Counted from the first letter of the stretch, positions 8,036 to 19,463 are shown. The stretch: 64,000 bases of DNA from Paenibacillus amylolyticus (GCF_029689945.1 NZ_CP121451.1:1302001-1366000), one strand, 5' to 3'. Notes: generated from the letters alone by a model not told the origin. Numbers and translations: made by a program.

Positions 8036-9630
8036 ATGAGATTTAAAGGGGCAGGAAGAAAAGTGTAATGGCAGCGATACTGGCAATCAGCCTGGCGGGA
8101 TGTAGCGGCGGAACAGGGGCGGGAACTGATGCGGGAAGTACTCCAACCAGCTCGGAACCTGCATTTAATTACACCGGTGCAGGGCCGGTAACGGATCAGC
8201 CGGATGCCAAGTTGTCTGTTCTCGGCACCAATGCCTGGACGACCAATGTGGATCTGTCTACCGCCGCCATTGTGAAGAAAATTGAGAGCAATGCCGGCGT
8301 TACAGTGGACTGGGATCTGATTCCACCGCAGAACTATGCAGATGCCGTAAATCCGAGGTTGGCTGCCGGTACCGGCTTGCCCGATATCGTGTATCTGCCT
8401 GACCAGGATCAGCTCATGAAGTACATCAACAGCGGTCTATTCATTCCGATTAATGATCTGGTGGAGAAATACGGCGTGAATCTGAAAAAAATATATGAAA
8501 AGTCGCCTTCGGTCAAAGCCAGTTTAACGACGCCAGCTGGTAAAATGTATTATGTCCCGCAGCAGACGCTCACCCGCAACTACATGCCGGTATTTATGGT
8601 TAATGTGCGCTGGCTGGATAAGCTGGGATTAAGCGAGCCGACGACGCTGGACGAATTCACAGCGATGCTGCGCAAGTTCAAGACAGAAGATCCGAACGGC
8701 AATGGGCAGGCGGATGAGATTCCGCTCTCTATGGAAGCCAAATTTGTGTCCATGGCCTTTGGCCCGGCATTTGGACTGGATCTGTCCAATCAGTTTTATG
8801 CAGACGATCAGGGCAAGGTGCATTTCAGCTATTATGAGCCGGCATACAAGGAATACCTGACCTATCTGAACGGATTGTACAAGGAAGGTCTGCTCGGGGT
8901 GGATTATGCGAGTACCACGAGTGATCAGGTCACTTCGCGCATCTCTCAGGATGTCACCGGCGCAACGTTTAATTTCAGCTGGTATATGTCGATGGTCTAC
9001 AGTCCGCTGTTCAAGGATTACAATCCGGAAGAGCCGATCATCAAAGGCATTCTGCCACTGAAAGGACCACATGGCGATCAGTTCTATATCGGTCGTACCC
9101 CGGTTAGCGGCATCTTCGGCATCACGCGGGACAGCAAAAATCCGGAGCTGGCTTTCCGTTTCCTGGATTATGCGGTAAGTGAAGAGGCACAGACGTATTA
9201 TACGTGGGGCATCAAGGATGACACATATACGGAAGAGAACGGCGTGAAGACATTTACGGACAAAGGCAAGGACAATGAATACATTCAGAAGCTCGGCATC
9301 GGTCCGGTGAATCTGCCAAACATTCAATCCACCGATTCTGCCGATTCCGTCGTAGCCCCTTGGCATGCAAAGATGGATAAGGAACTGGAGCCGTATGTCC
9401 GCGAACCGTTCCCGTTTGTCTATGCCCAGCCGGATGAAGCGAGCGTGGAGAGCATGGCGATGCCTGACATTACCACATATGTGGAAGAGATGAACTTCAA
9501 GTTTATTAGCGGTGACGCCAGTCTGGATCAGTTTGACAGTTATATAGAGACGTTAAAGAAGATGAATATAGAGCAGGTTATTGCAGGCAGACAGGCACAA
9601 TATGACCGTTATAAGGCTGCACAGAAATAG
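8036..9630 (+). CDS. Extracellular sugar-binding lipoprotein, LplA type (signal peptide broken by 1-nt deletion)
   Basis: A cluster-1 solute-binding protein of ~530 residues. The long frame begins at 8068 inside the signal peptide. Adding one A to AAAA at 8059-8062 joins it to ATG 8036 (spaced 7 bases from AAGGAGGA) and yields MRFKGAGRKSVMAAILAIS followed by the lipobox LAGC. The mature protein binds oligosaccharide outside the membrane and feeds the two permeases. The segment PNGNGQADEIPLSM resembles the calcium-loop region seen in LplA/YtcQ relatives. The indel fits the window-wide homopolymer pattern. Confidence 0.88.
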
Positions 9631-9663
9631 GAAATCAGGTTTCAGGCGTATGAGAGGTGTTGA

Positions 9664-10638
9664 TTGATTTTGATAACCATTAAAGACATTGCGAAACTGG
9701 CGGGGGTGAGCTATAGCACGGTATCGAAGGCGCTGAATGATGATCCCCGAATCAAACCGGCAACGAAGCAGAAGGTGCTTGCGGTCGCGGAGAAACATCA
9801 ATATCGGAAAAACATGCTGGCCCGGCAGCTCTCCACCGGCAGGAGCAACATCATCGGCTTTGTGCTGGATGAGCTGAGCAATCCGTTATTCTCGAACATC
9901 TCCGGCCGTCTGCACACCGAGCTGAAGAAGCGCGGATATCAGATGATTCTGGTGGTGGCCGATGATGGCGTGGATGTCTTCAGCCAGCTGCGTGTGGATG
10001 GATGTATTCTGTGGGATTATGCGCTGGACAATCGGGATGTATTTTGGAAAAAGTTCGCAACACTCAACATGCCATGTTTCGTGCTGGGTACAGATGAAGC
10101 GCCGAACTCTCCTTACATCAAGATTGATCGCAAAGAAGGGCTGTTCAAAGCAGTCGAGCATCTAAAATCGTTGGGCCACAGCCGAATTGGATTCATCGGC
10201 AACTCCCAGCATGTCAAGTTGGAGGGATACAGGGAAGCGTTGCAGCGTACAGGTCTGACCTTTAACGAGGATCATGTGCTGCCAGCGTATTCCTCCTGGG
10301 AAGACGGGTATTTTGCCATACGTAATCATGCGTTTGGGCCGGAGTCGCCGACAGCTTTTATTGGGCTGAACAACCTGGTCACCCGAGGTGCACTTCGGGC
10401 TTTGCTTGAGGCAGGTTACAGCGTTCCACGCGATATCTCTTTAATCGGGTATGATGATCTGCCGGATATGCAATATGCCGAAGTAGCCTTGACGACGATT
10501 GGCCCGTCTCTGGATGAACTGGCCGTGCAGGCAGCCGAGCTGATTGTATCGTTAATCCGTGATGAACAGGTCGACTTTCCGGTAGTCATCCAGCCCAAGC
10601 TGAACCTTCGCAATTCAACGGCAATGTGCCGACAATAA
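9664..10638 (+). CDS. LacI-family transcriptional regulator
   Basis: About 324 residues. The N-terminal HTH has the classic IKDIAKLAGVSYSTVSKALN (residues ~6-25), followed by a hinge helix and a periplasmic-binding-like sensor domain ending in the PSLDELAVQAAELI region. No ATG is available: TTG 9664 or TTG 9670 follows AGAGGTG, and 9670 has better spacing. It lies inside the transporter operon and probably represses it through the AATTACAACGTTGTAATT palindromes at 5922 and 6095 until a pectin-derived inducer binds. Confidence 0.88.
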   Translation: MILITIKDIAKLAGVSYSTVSKALNDDPRIKPATKQKVLAVAEKHQYRKNMLARQLSTGRSNIIGFVLDELSNPLFSNISGRLHTELKKRGYQMILVVADDGVDVFSQLRVDGCILWDYALDNRDVFWKKFATLNMPCFVLGTDEAPNSPYIKIDRKEGLFKAVEHLKSLGHSRIGFIGNSQHVKLEGYREALQRTGLTFNEDHVLPAYSSWEDGYFAIRNHAFGPESPTAFIGLNNLVTRGALRALLEAGYSVPRDISLIGYDDLPDMQYAEVALTTIGPSLDELAVQAAELIVSLIRDEQVDFPVVIQPKLNLRNSTAMCRQ

Positions 10639-10709
10639 GCAAGAGTGAAGCGGTTATCCGTTAGTCATACATGTATTAGTTAAGTACAACATTCAAGGAG
10701 GAATTGCTT

Positions 10710-11822
10710 ATGCAGGTACAGACGCAGTTATCCTGGTCTGAGCGAATTGCAGCAACGATCATCCAGCAATGTGACGGGGACGGTTATCATGCGTTCCCTT
10801 CGGGACGATGGGCATACGTGGAAGGCATGACATTGATGGCGATGGCACGAACAGGGCAATATTATGGCAAGCAAGAGTATGTTGATTTCATGAAAAGACA
10901 TATGGACCTGTATATCCAGCCCGACGGCTCTATCGGCACGTATACGTTGGAAGAATATAATCTGGATCAGATTAATCAGGGGAAAAATCTGTTTGCATTA
11001 CTGGATGGTGCAGAAGATCAGCGTTACGCAGAAGCGGCGCATCTCCTGGCTGCACAGCTCGCAGGGCAACCTCGAACGTCGGAGGGCGGTTTCTGGCACA
11101 AAAAAATCTACCCATTCCAGATGTGGCTTGACGGCTTGTACATGTCTTCACCTTTTCTGGCTCAATATGCGAAGCAGTTCGATTGTCCGGAGTTATGGGA
11201 TGAAGTGGCACATCAGATTCTGCTGATCGAACGCCAGACCCGTGATCCGCGGACCGGGCTGCTCTATCATGGCTGGGATGAATCGAAGGAGCAGGTCTGG
11301 GCCGATTCATCGACAGGTTGCTCGCCACACTTCTGGAGCCGGGCGATGGGCTGGTATGCCATGGCGATTGTAGACAGCGTGGAGCATTTCCCTGTGAATC
11401 ATGCAAAGCGCGGAACCATCATCGGTATCTTCGAACGGATGTGCCACGCTTTGGTACGCGTGCAGGAGCAGGAGAGCGGGTTATGGTTCCAGGTACTGGA
11501 TCAGGGCTTCCGCAAAGGCAACTATCTGGAAGCATCCGGGTCAAGCATGTTTGTATATGCACTTGCGAAAGGTGTGCGGCTGAGGTATCTGGAGCCGAAT
11601 TTCAGAGCTGCGGCGGAGAAAGGATGGCAGGGACTTTCCTCCAGATTGGTGGAGGAGACGGCTGACGGCGTTCGGTTGAACGGGATCTGTCATGGTGCAG
11701 GACTAAGTCTGGACCGGGATGGCTCGTACAGCTATTATGTAAGCGAAGCAGTTGTAAGCGATTCCTTTATGGGTGTAGCTCCTCTTCTGCTGGCAGCACT
11801 GGAAATGGAGCGATTGCCATGA
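10710..11822 (+). CDS. Unsaturated rhamnogalacturonyl/galacturonyl hydrolase, GH105 (YteR/YesR-like)
   Basis: About 370 residues without a signal peptide, so cytoplasmic. The (alpha/alpha)6-barrel family hydrolyses the unsaturated uronic acid left at oligomer ends by pectate or rhamnogalacturonan lyases. Seen here are PFQMWLDGLYMSSPFLAQYA, with the conserved general-acid Asp, LLYHGWDESK, and STGCSPHFWSRAMGWYAMA. ATG 10710 is chosen over TTG 10704 because AAGGAGG lies 8 bases away. The stop overlaps the start of the pectinesterase gene (ATGA). The position after the transporter suggests it trims imported oligomers. Confidence 0.88.
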   Translation: MQVQTQLSWSERIAATIIQQCDGDGYHAFPSGRWAYVEGMTLMAMARTGQYYGKQEYVDFMKRHMDLYIQPDGSIGTYTLEEYNLDQINQGKNLFALLDGAEDQRYAEAAHLLAAQLAGQPRTSEGGFWHKKIYPFQMWLDGLYMSSPFLAQYAKQFDCPELWDEVAHQILLIERQTRDPRTGLLYHGWDESKEQVWADSSTGCSPHFWSRAMGWYAMAIVDSVEHFPVNHAKRGTIIGIFERMCHALVRVQEQESGLWFQVLDQGFRKGNYLEASGSSMFVYALAKGVRLRYLEPNFRAAAEKGWQGLSSRLVEETADGVRLNGICHGAGLSLDRDGSYSYYVSEAVVSDSFMGVAPLLLAALEMERLP

Positions 11823-12882
11823 CGCAGCAGAGATTGCCGAATACAGCATTGGAATCTTCAGTTCCCGGTCTGATTGTTGCTTCAGACGGGACGGGGATTA
11901 TATGACGATCCAGGCTGCAGTCGATGCCCTGCCTGAGAATGGCCACGGTAACGTTCCGATTCGAGTAAAGGCCGGAGTGTATCATGAGAAGCTGCACATG
12001 GAGAAGCCAGGCATCCATCTGATTGGAGAGGGAGCGGAGCAGACCATCATTACGTATGATGATTATGCACTCAAGAAGTTCCCTGATGGGTCGCCCTATC
12101 ATACGTTCCATTCCTATACAGCCTTCATCGGTTCCGACGATTTCACGGCAGAGGACATTTCCTTCGTTAATGCTGCCGGTCCGGGTAAGCAGGTTGGTCA
12201 GGCGCTGGCCGTTTACGTAGATGGAGACCGGGCGACCTTTCGCCGCTGTCGCCTGATCGGTCACCAGGATACGATCTTCACCGGCCCGCTGCCGGAGCAG
12301 CCCATGGATCGCAGTTACTTTGGCGGGCCGCGCGATGGTGCCGAGCGGCGCAAACTGCGGCAGTATTTCGAGGACTGTTATATTGAAGGTGATATCGATT
12401 TTATTTTTGGCTCGGCCACAGTTGTATTTAAGGGCTGCGAGATCTTTACGAAGAATCGCCTGACTGAAGCGGAGGCTGCCGATGGACAAGTGAACGGCTG
12501 GATTACCGCAGCCTCTACGCCGGAGGATGTGCGTTACGGCTATGTATTTCTGGACTGTGATCTGACCAGCAATGCTCCGCCGCAGTCAGTGTATCTGGGC
12601 AGACCGTGGCGTCATCATGCCAAAGTCTGTTTCCTCAACTGCTGGATCGGCGCTCATGTGAAGCGGGAGGGCTGGCATAACTGGCACAAGACTGATGCAG
12701 AGCAGACCGTTCAGTATGCGGAGTATAACAGTGCTGGGCCTGGTGCCGCACATGCTGCCGATCGTGTGACTTGGGCCAAAATAATGACCGAGCAGGAAGC
12801 GGCGGAATATGCTCTACCTCTGATTCTATCCGGCGTGGATGGATGGCAGCCTTTTGGAGGGAAAGGGGAACAGCAGCGGTAA
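11819..12882 (+). CDS. Pectinesterase, no signal peptide (N-terminal frame broken by 1-nt deletion)
   Basis: A ~355-residue carbohydrate-esterase-8 beta-helix enzyme that removes methyl esters from polygalacturonate. Catalytic-site segments are present: GHQDTIF, then GDIDFIFGSA with the nucleophile Asp, and YLGRPW with the Arg. The start ATGA overlaps the GH105 stop. One missing G in GGGG at 11893-11896 separates it from the main frame; restoring it gives ASDGTGDYMTIQAAVDALP, the normal N-terminal strand of the family. No secretion signal follows the start, so it probably acts on imported methylated oligomers in the cytoplasm together with GH105. Confidence 0.87.
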
Positions 12883-12915
12883 GATTCACCCTACCCTCTT
12901 TGCACAATATATATC

Positions 12916-12962
12916 AAAGGCTTTCTTTCAAGTCTCCTGAGGACTTGGCGGAAAGCCTTTTC
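12916..12962 (+). terminator. Terminator of the pectin operon
   Basis: AAAGGCTTTC pairs with GAAAGCCTTTT, with an inner AAGTC/GACTT stem. It closes the operon 34 bases after the pectinesterase stop. Confidence 0.8.
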
Positions 12963-13257
12963 GGCGTGCCATATTACATTTTTCGCCCCCAATAGAACTA
13001 TTTTATCCCTTATCTCCCAGACATTTTACTGATTAAATACAGGGTGAGGATCTGTAAATTCCCTGTAAAATTTGGTGATGTCTGCTGAAAGAGAAAACGA
13101 GAGGGAAGGTCCAATTTGGCGAGGGAAGGGAGTGAAGCGACACGCAACATCAGATGGCTGAATAAGGCTGCTCTAATCGATCACAGATCAGATACAGGTG
13201 AACGATGGATGCCTTGTTTGCAAGGTGAACGTATCCTTAATACAGGAGGGATTTTGC

Positions 13258-14831
13258 TTGAATCAAGCTGTTCGATTCCGCCCGGTCATTACATTTGCTT
13301 TGGCGTTTCTTCTCCTTCTTTCGTGGTTTGCACCGAGAGCCGATGCCGCCGCCCAGTGGCAGGCAGGCACCTCATACAAGAAGGGAGACCTCGTAACATA
13401 TCAAAATAAAGATTATGAGTGTATTCAAGCCCATACGGCGTTGACCGGATGGGAACCCTCTGTTGTGCCCGCATTGTGGAAATACGTCGGCGAAGGTTCG
13501 GGAGGCGTAACGCCAACGCCAGATACGTCGCCCCCTTCTGTTCCTGTGGGTCTGACCTCATCCTCCATCACGGGCACCTCCGTTAGTCTTTCCTGGAATG
13601 CATCCACAGATAATGTGGGCGTAGCGGGATACGAGGTGTACCGGAACGGCGTTCTTGTGACAAGTACTTCAACTACAACGGTTGTAGTCACGGGACTGAC
13701 AGCAAGCACGACCTATGCATTTACCGTAAAAGCCAAAGATACCGCAGGCAATATATCTGCTGCGAGCACTTCCCTCAGTGTAACAACTTCCAACGGTTCT
13801 TCTAATCCTGGGCCAACCGGCAGCAAATGGCTGATCGGTTACTGGCACAACTTCGATAATGGTTCAACGAATATCAGACTTCGTAATGTATCAACAGCCT
13901 ATGACGTCATTAATGTCTCCTTTGCCGAACCGATTTCACATGGCAGTGGGACGCTTGCTTTTACGCCATACAATGCGACGGTAGCCGAATTCAAATCCGA
14001 TATTGCCTATCTGCAAAGCCAAGGGAAAAAAGTACTGCTTTCCATGGGGGAGCCAACGGGACCATTGAGCTCACCGACGCGACCAAGAGACAGCAGTTCG
14101 AGGATTCATTAAAATCAATCATTTCCACCTACGGTTTCAATGGTCTGGATATCGATCTGGAGGGAAGCTCCCTGTCTCTAAATGCTGGGGATACCGATTT
14201 TCGTAGTCCAACTACACCGAAAATTGTTAACCTCATCCAAGGTGTGAAAGCGGTTAAGTCACACTTCGGCGCCAACTTCATCCTGACGGCTGCGCCGGAG
14301 ACGGCCTATGTACAGGGTGGATATCTAAGCTACGGCGGTCCTTGGGGAGCATACCTGCCAGTCATCCATGCTTTGAATAATGATCTAACTCTGCTTCATG
14401 TACAGCACTATAATACGGGCTCCATGGTGGGTCTGGATGGGCGCTCTTACGCCCAAGGAACAGCTGATTTCCATGTGGCTATGGCTGAGATGCTTCTTCA
14501 GGGCTTTCATGTAGGCGGCAGCTCCGGTCCTTTCTTTAGTGCCTTGCGACCGGACCAGATTGCCATCGGCGTACCGGCCTCCCAGCAGGCCGCCGGAGGC
14601 GGGTATACCACGCCAGCCGATCTGCAGAAGGCGTTGAATTACCTGATCAAAGGAGTGTCGTACGGCGGTTCCTATACTTTGCGCCAACCTGCGGGCTACA
14701 CCGGGATAAAAGGAATTATGACCTGGTCAATCAACTGGGACGCATATACGAATAACCAGTTTTCAAGCGCACATCGTCCGTTCCTGAACGGGCTGAGTAC
14801 GCAAACGACAAAGGAGGTTGTGATTAGATGA
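13258..14831 (+). CDS. chiD: Chitinase D-like, CBM5/12-FnIII-GH18 (frame broken by 1-nt deletion)
   Basis: A secreted chitinase of ~524 residues. TTG 13258 follows AGGAGGG by 7 bases and starts a signal peptide ending near PRADAAA. Next come a chitin-binding CBM5/12 ([27 protein letters not shown]), an FnIII repeat from ~13527 to 13790, and a GH18 domain from ~13830. One missing G in GGGGG at 14046-14050 shifts the frame; correcting it gives [15 protein letters not shown], and the GH18 catalytic motif FNGLDIDLE lies near 14159. The domain order matches ChiD of Bacillus circulans. The stop overlaps the chiA start (ATGA). Confidence 0.88.
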
Positions 14832-16926
14832 TACATTTTAATAAACGCACTGCTTTCAAGAAGACTGCAACATTTTTACTGGGTCTGTCCCTGCTCTTAT
14901 CCGTCATTATTCCTTCTTTTGTGCTCCAACCCGCTACAGCAGCAGCAGCGGATTCTTATAAAATTGTTGGTTACTACCCGTCCTGGGCTGCGTACGGGAG
15001 AAATTATAATGTAACGGATATCGACCCGTCCAAAGTCACGCATATCAACTACGCGTTTGCCGATATATGCTGGAACGGAATTCATGGGAATCCCGATCCT
15101 TCGGGCCCTAATCCGGTGACCTGGACGTGCCAGAATGAAAAGAGCCAGACAATCAATGTACCGAATGGAACAATCGTGCTTGGCGATCCATGGATTGATA
15201 CCGGCAAGACATTTGCTGGGGATACGTGGGATCAGCCCATTGCAGGCAATATCAATCAGCTGAACAAGCTGAAACAAATCAATCCTAATCTGAAGACAAT
15301 CATCTCTGTGGGAGGATGGACGTGGTCCAACCGCTTCTCTGATGTAGCTGCGACTGCTGCAACGCGAGAGGTATTTGCGAACTCTGCCGTCGACTTCCTG
15401 CGCAAATACAATTTTGACGGGGTGGATCTGGACTGGGAGTATCCGGTATCAGGCGGACTTGATGGTAACAGCAAACGTCCAGAGGATAAGCAAAATTACA
15501 CGCTGCTTCTGAGCAAAATCCGTGAGAAGCTGGATGCTGCCGGAGCTGTGGACGGCAAGAAGTACCTGCTTACGATTGCAAGCGGTGCATCGACGACCTA
15601 TGCTGCGAATACAGAGCTTGCCAACATAGCTTCCATCGTCGATTGGATTAACATTATGACATACGATTTTAACGGGGCTTGGCAAAAAGTCAGCGCGCAT
15701 AACGCGCCGTTAAACTATGACCCTGCGGCATCAGCTGCTGGGTGCCGGATGCCAATACATTTAATGTGGCTACCGGAGCACAAGGACATTTGAATGCTGG
15801 CGTGCCGGCCGCCAAACTTGTGCTTGGTGTTCCATTCTATGGCCGCGGCTGGGATGGATGCGCACAGGCGGGCAATGGCCAATATCAGACCTGCACGGGA
15901 GGTTCTTCCGTTGGAACATGGGAAGCGGGTTCCTTTGACTTCTATGATCTGGAGACCAATTACATTAACAAAAACGGGTACACACGTTACTGGAATGATA
16001 CAGCTAAGGTGCCATATCTCTATAATGCGACCAACAAGCGATTTATTAGCTATGACGATGCGGAGTCGATTGGATATAAAACGGCTTATATCAAGAGCAA
16101 AGGACTCGGCGGTGCGATGTTCTGGGAGCTTAGCGGTGACCGGAACAAAACACTCCAAAATAAACTGAAAGCCGACCTGCCTACCGGAGGTACAGTGCCT
16201 CCAGCAGATACGACGGCGCCAAGCGTACCCGGAAATGCCCGCTCAACAGGTGTGACGGCTACCTCGGTGACACTGGCTTGGAATGCTTCAACAGATAATG
16301 TGGGTGTTACCGGGTATAACGTCTACAATGGTGCGAATCTTGCGACATCCGTCACAGGAACGACAGCAACGATCAGTGGACTTACCGCAGGTACTTCTTA
16401 TACTTTCACGATCAAAGCAAAAGATGCGGCAGGCAATCTGTCTGCGGCCAGTAATGCGGTAACCGTAAGCACTTCGACTCAGCCGGGAGGCGATACACAA
16501 GCGCCAACTGCACCGACGAACCTTGTCTCGACAGCGCAAACGGTATCCAGCATAACGCTGAGCTGGGCGGCATCCACGGATAACGTGGGTGTAACGGGTT
16601 ATGATGTGTACAATGGAACGGCTCTGGCAACATCTGTCACGGGAACGACAGCAACGATCAGTGGGCTTGCTGCGGACACCTCGTATACATTTACGGTGAA
16701 AGCAAAGGATGCGGCGGGGAATGGTTCTGCTGCAAGCAATGCGGTGACTGTGAAAACGGCAGCAGGGACGACGAACCCGGGCGTTTCCGCCTGGCAGGCG
16801 AATACAGCCTATACTGTAGGACAGTTGGTCACATATAACGGCAAGACGTGTAAATGTTTGCAGGCCCATACGTCCTTGCCTGGATGGGAACCATCCAATG
16901 TTCCTGCATTGTGGCAGGTTCAATAG
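14828..16926 (+). CDS. chiA: Chitinase A1-like, GH18-FnIII-FnIII-CBM5/12 (frame broken by 1-nt deletion)
   Basis: A ~699-residue secreted chitinase. The signal peptide ends near PATAAAA. In the GH18 domain the motif [11 protein letters not shown] places the catalytic acid at Glu204, the number used for B. circulans ChiA1. Two FnIII repeats follow (~16208-16477 and ~16492-16758), then a CBM5/12 (~16783-16923). The frame shifts at GGG 15740-15742; one added G restores [27 protein letters not shown] at 14811 sets the ATG at 14828. The domain order matches ChiA1, a processive exo-chitinase active on crystalline chitin. Co-translated with chiD. Confidence 0.9.
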
Positions 16927-17007
16927 TTAAAATATTCAATACAACATTTTGAATTGAAGCGTGCAGTTTTAGCGAGGTTTGGCTATAGGGAAGAGAATAT
17001 AACAAAA

Positions 17008-17035
17008 AAACACCGGCTTCTGGTCCGGTGTTTTT
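17008..17035. terminator. Bidirectional terminator between chiA and the aldo/keto reductase
   Basis: ACACCGG and CCGGTGT pair around CTTCTGGT, with an A run before and a T run after. Confidence 0.88.
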
Positions 17036-17086
17036 CTCGTTATGCCATGTCTAACAAAACAAAGCAGGCTCCCAAAAGGCGGTTTA

Positions 17087-17944
17087 TTAGAAATCGAAGT
17101 TGTCCGGGTCAGGTCCAACACGTACATCTTCGTTCAGGGCACTGATCTGATCCATCTCTTCATTGGAAAGTTCAAAGTCGAAGATGGAGGAATTCTCAAT
17201 AATCCGGTTTTCCTTGGTGGACTTCGGAATGGTAATGACCCCATTTTGCAGATCCCAACGCAGGATGACTTGTGCAACCGATTTGCCTTTGGCTGAAGCA
17301 ATCGCCGTGAGTACCGGATTGTCCAACAGCTGGCCTTGCATCAGAGGGGACCAGGCTTCGAGCTGAATACCATGCTTTTCGCAGAAAGCCTTAAGCTCAA
17401 CCTGGGTCAGGCGAGGGTGATATTCCACCTGATTGATCATCGGTTTCACTTTGGCATCCTGCATCAGGTCTTCGAGATGGTGAATCTGGAAGTTGCTTAC
17501 GCCAATAGCCTTAATGCGGCCTGCTGCGTACAGCTCCTCGATTGCTTTCCAGGCTGCTTTGTATTTGCCTGCCTTAGGCCAGTGAATCAGATACAGGTCC
17601 AGGTATTCCAGCCCCAGTTTGTTCAATGTCGTATCAAAGGCAGCAAGCGTCTCTTCATATCCGAGGTCAGCATTCCATACTTTGGATGTCACGAACAGTT
17701 CTTCGCGCTTCAGGTTGTTCTCTTGCAGAGCTTCGGCAATTGCCTGGCCAACACCAGCTTCATTGCCGTATATTGCAGCAGTATCGATACTGCGGTAGCC
17801 ATGTTTAATCGCATTTTTCACGGCTTCAATTAATTCGGATCCTTCTTCTACCTTAAATACACCAAGTCCGAACCAAGGCATAGGAACACCGTTATGCAGA
17901 GGTACTGTGGATTGTAAATGTTGCGCGGTTTGTGCTGTTGTCAT
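17087..17944 (-). CDS. Aldo/keto reductase (YvgN-like)
   Basis: 285 residues. It is an NADPH-dependent (alpha/beta)8-barrel enzyme reducing aldehydes such as methylglyoxal. Seen in order: SIDTAAIYGNEAGVG with catalytic Asp and Tyr, FVTSKVWN with Lys, YLIHWPKAGKY with His, and IPKSTKENRIIENSSIFDF for the cofactor phosphate. ATG 17944 is placed by GGAGGAAATCTC; the longer frame to 18103 has no such site and adds residues atypical for the family. Convergent with chiA across a shared terminator. Confidence 0.88.
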   Translation of the reverse strand: MTTAQTAQHLQSTVPLHNGVPMPWFGLGVFKVEEGSELIEAVKNAIKHGYRSIDTAAIYGNEAGVGQAIAEALQENNLKREELFVTSKVWNADLGYEETLAAFDTTLNKLGLEYLDLYLIHWPKAGKYKAAWKAIEELYAAGRIKAIGVSNFQIHHLEDLMQDAKVKPMINQVEYHPRLTQVELKAFCEKHGIQLEAWSPLMQGQLLDNPVLTAIASAKGKSVAQVILRWDLQNGVITIPKSTKENRIIENSSIFDFELSNEEMDQISALNEDVRVGPDPDNFDF

Positions 17945-18136
17945 GAGATTTCCTCCTTCAAATGTGTAAAAATCAGTCATTTCAAGCTGTATTGCCGTTA
18001 TTTCATCATACAAAATCAAATCATAGTAGATCAAATTGGGTTCAACGTATATAGTATAATTAAAAACGAGATGAAACCGGTTCCCTCCAGACGTTGGAAC
18101 CAATATGACAGAGGGCGAACCCGCTAAGAATGAAAC

Positions 18137-19352
18137 CTAGAACGAAGCTTTCTCCATTTCGACGGATGCATGTTGATCCTTGCTTTCCAGCATTTTGGCC
18201 CATGCGGTCAGGATTACAGCTACGAGAACCATCAAGGCTCCGACCCATGTCGTGTGAATCAAACCAATGGAGTCATTGATCACGCCACCCAAATAGGCAC
18301 CTATCGCGATCCCGGCATTAAATGCGGCGATGTTGAAGGCTGAGGCTACATCCTTGGCCTGTGGTGCATATCGTTCAGCCAAGGTTACTACATACATCTG
18401 AAGACCAGGCACATTCATGAAGGCAAGTAGTCCCATACCCATAATGGTGAGCAGTGCTGCCAACTTGAACGGGACGGTGAAGTACATCACAGCCAGAATG
18501 ATCGTCTGAATGATGAACATGTAGAAGAGCGCCTTGAGCGGGTTGCGATTGGCTGCTCTGCCTCCGATGATGTTGCCGACTGCAATGGCGATTCCGTACA
18601 GCAACAGAATGAACGCGACTGTTTTCTCGGAGTATCCACTGATATCATGCAACAATGGGGACAGATACGTAAAGACAACAAATGTCCCTCCGTATCCAAC
18701 GGCAGTGATGGCAAAAGCAAGCAGCAAGCGTCCGCCTGTAACCAGCTTCAGCTGATCCCGAAATGCCGTTCGTGTTCCTCGCTGCAACGTGGATGGCACG
18801 AGTACGAGGTTTCCAATCATCGCAACGATGCCAACCACAACAATCAGAACAAAAGCAGCGCGCCATCCCATATGTTGACCGATGAGTGTACCGAGAGGAA
18901 CACCGGTTACCGTGGCAATGGTTAGACCGGAGAACATGATGGCAATGGCACTTGCCCTACGGTTCGCAGGTACCAGATCTGCGGCTATTGTGGAGCCGAT
19001 GGACATGAATACGCCGTGTGCCAGAGCGGATACCACTCGTGCAATGAGCAACATGGTGATGCCCGTCGATAGTGCAGCCATCGTGTTACCTGCAATGAAG
19101 ACAATCATGATGGCAAGCAGGCAACGTTTTGCGTGATACGGTAGACGTTAGTGAGGTCAGAACAGGAGCCCCGAAAGTGACGCCTAAAGCATATAAAGTA
19201 ACGGTCAGTCCCGCTGTAGTTACGGAAATGCCCAGGTCATCTGCAATGAGGGGCAGTAGCCCAACGCTGATAAATTCTGTTGTACCGATCGCGAACGCAC
19301 TGATAGCCAGAGCTAACAGGGCCCACGTGCTGCGTTTTGAATCGTGTAACAT
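18137..19352 (-). CDS. MFS transporter, DHA1 family (frame broken by 1-nt insertion)
   Basis: About 400 residues with 12 predicted helices. It starts at ATG 19352 (an alternative start is 19394). The first two helices (SAFAIGTTEFISVGLLPLIA) are in one frame and the rest in another. Removing one base of TTTT at 19127-19130 (AAAA on the coding strand) gives VSRKRCLLAIMIVFIAGNT, the normal helix 2-3 junction. This is the only clear insertion among the window's indels. The family includes drug, sugar and purine efflux proteins. Divergent from an HxlR-type regulator, suggesting an inducible pump. Confidence 0.8.
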
Positions 19353-19381
19353 TTCTTGTTCAACTCCCCCGAATGTAGATT

Positions 19382-19463
19382 TACGTACCGGCAAATGCTA
19401 TTATGAGTTATTCGATATGGATTGAATAGTACGTACTTTTTAGTACCCTACGTACTTTTTGGT
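19382..19463. promoter_or_regulatory. Repeated TACGTAC operator-like motifs between MFS and hxlR genes
   Basis: TACGTACTTTTTAGT at 19430-19444 and TACGTACTTTTTGGT at 19449-19463 form a 19-bp tandem repeat, and a third TACGTAC lies at 19382. HxlR/YodB-type regulators bind similar TAC-rich sites. They sit in the divergent promoter region, so they are probable operators of the adjacent regulator. Confidence 0.5.

Noticed and set aside
17336..17833. A 165-codon plus-strand frame opposite the aldo/keto reductase
   Set aside because: The minus-strand reductase has all catalytic residues and a ribosome binding site; the opposite frame has neither.
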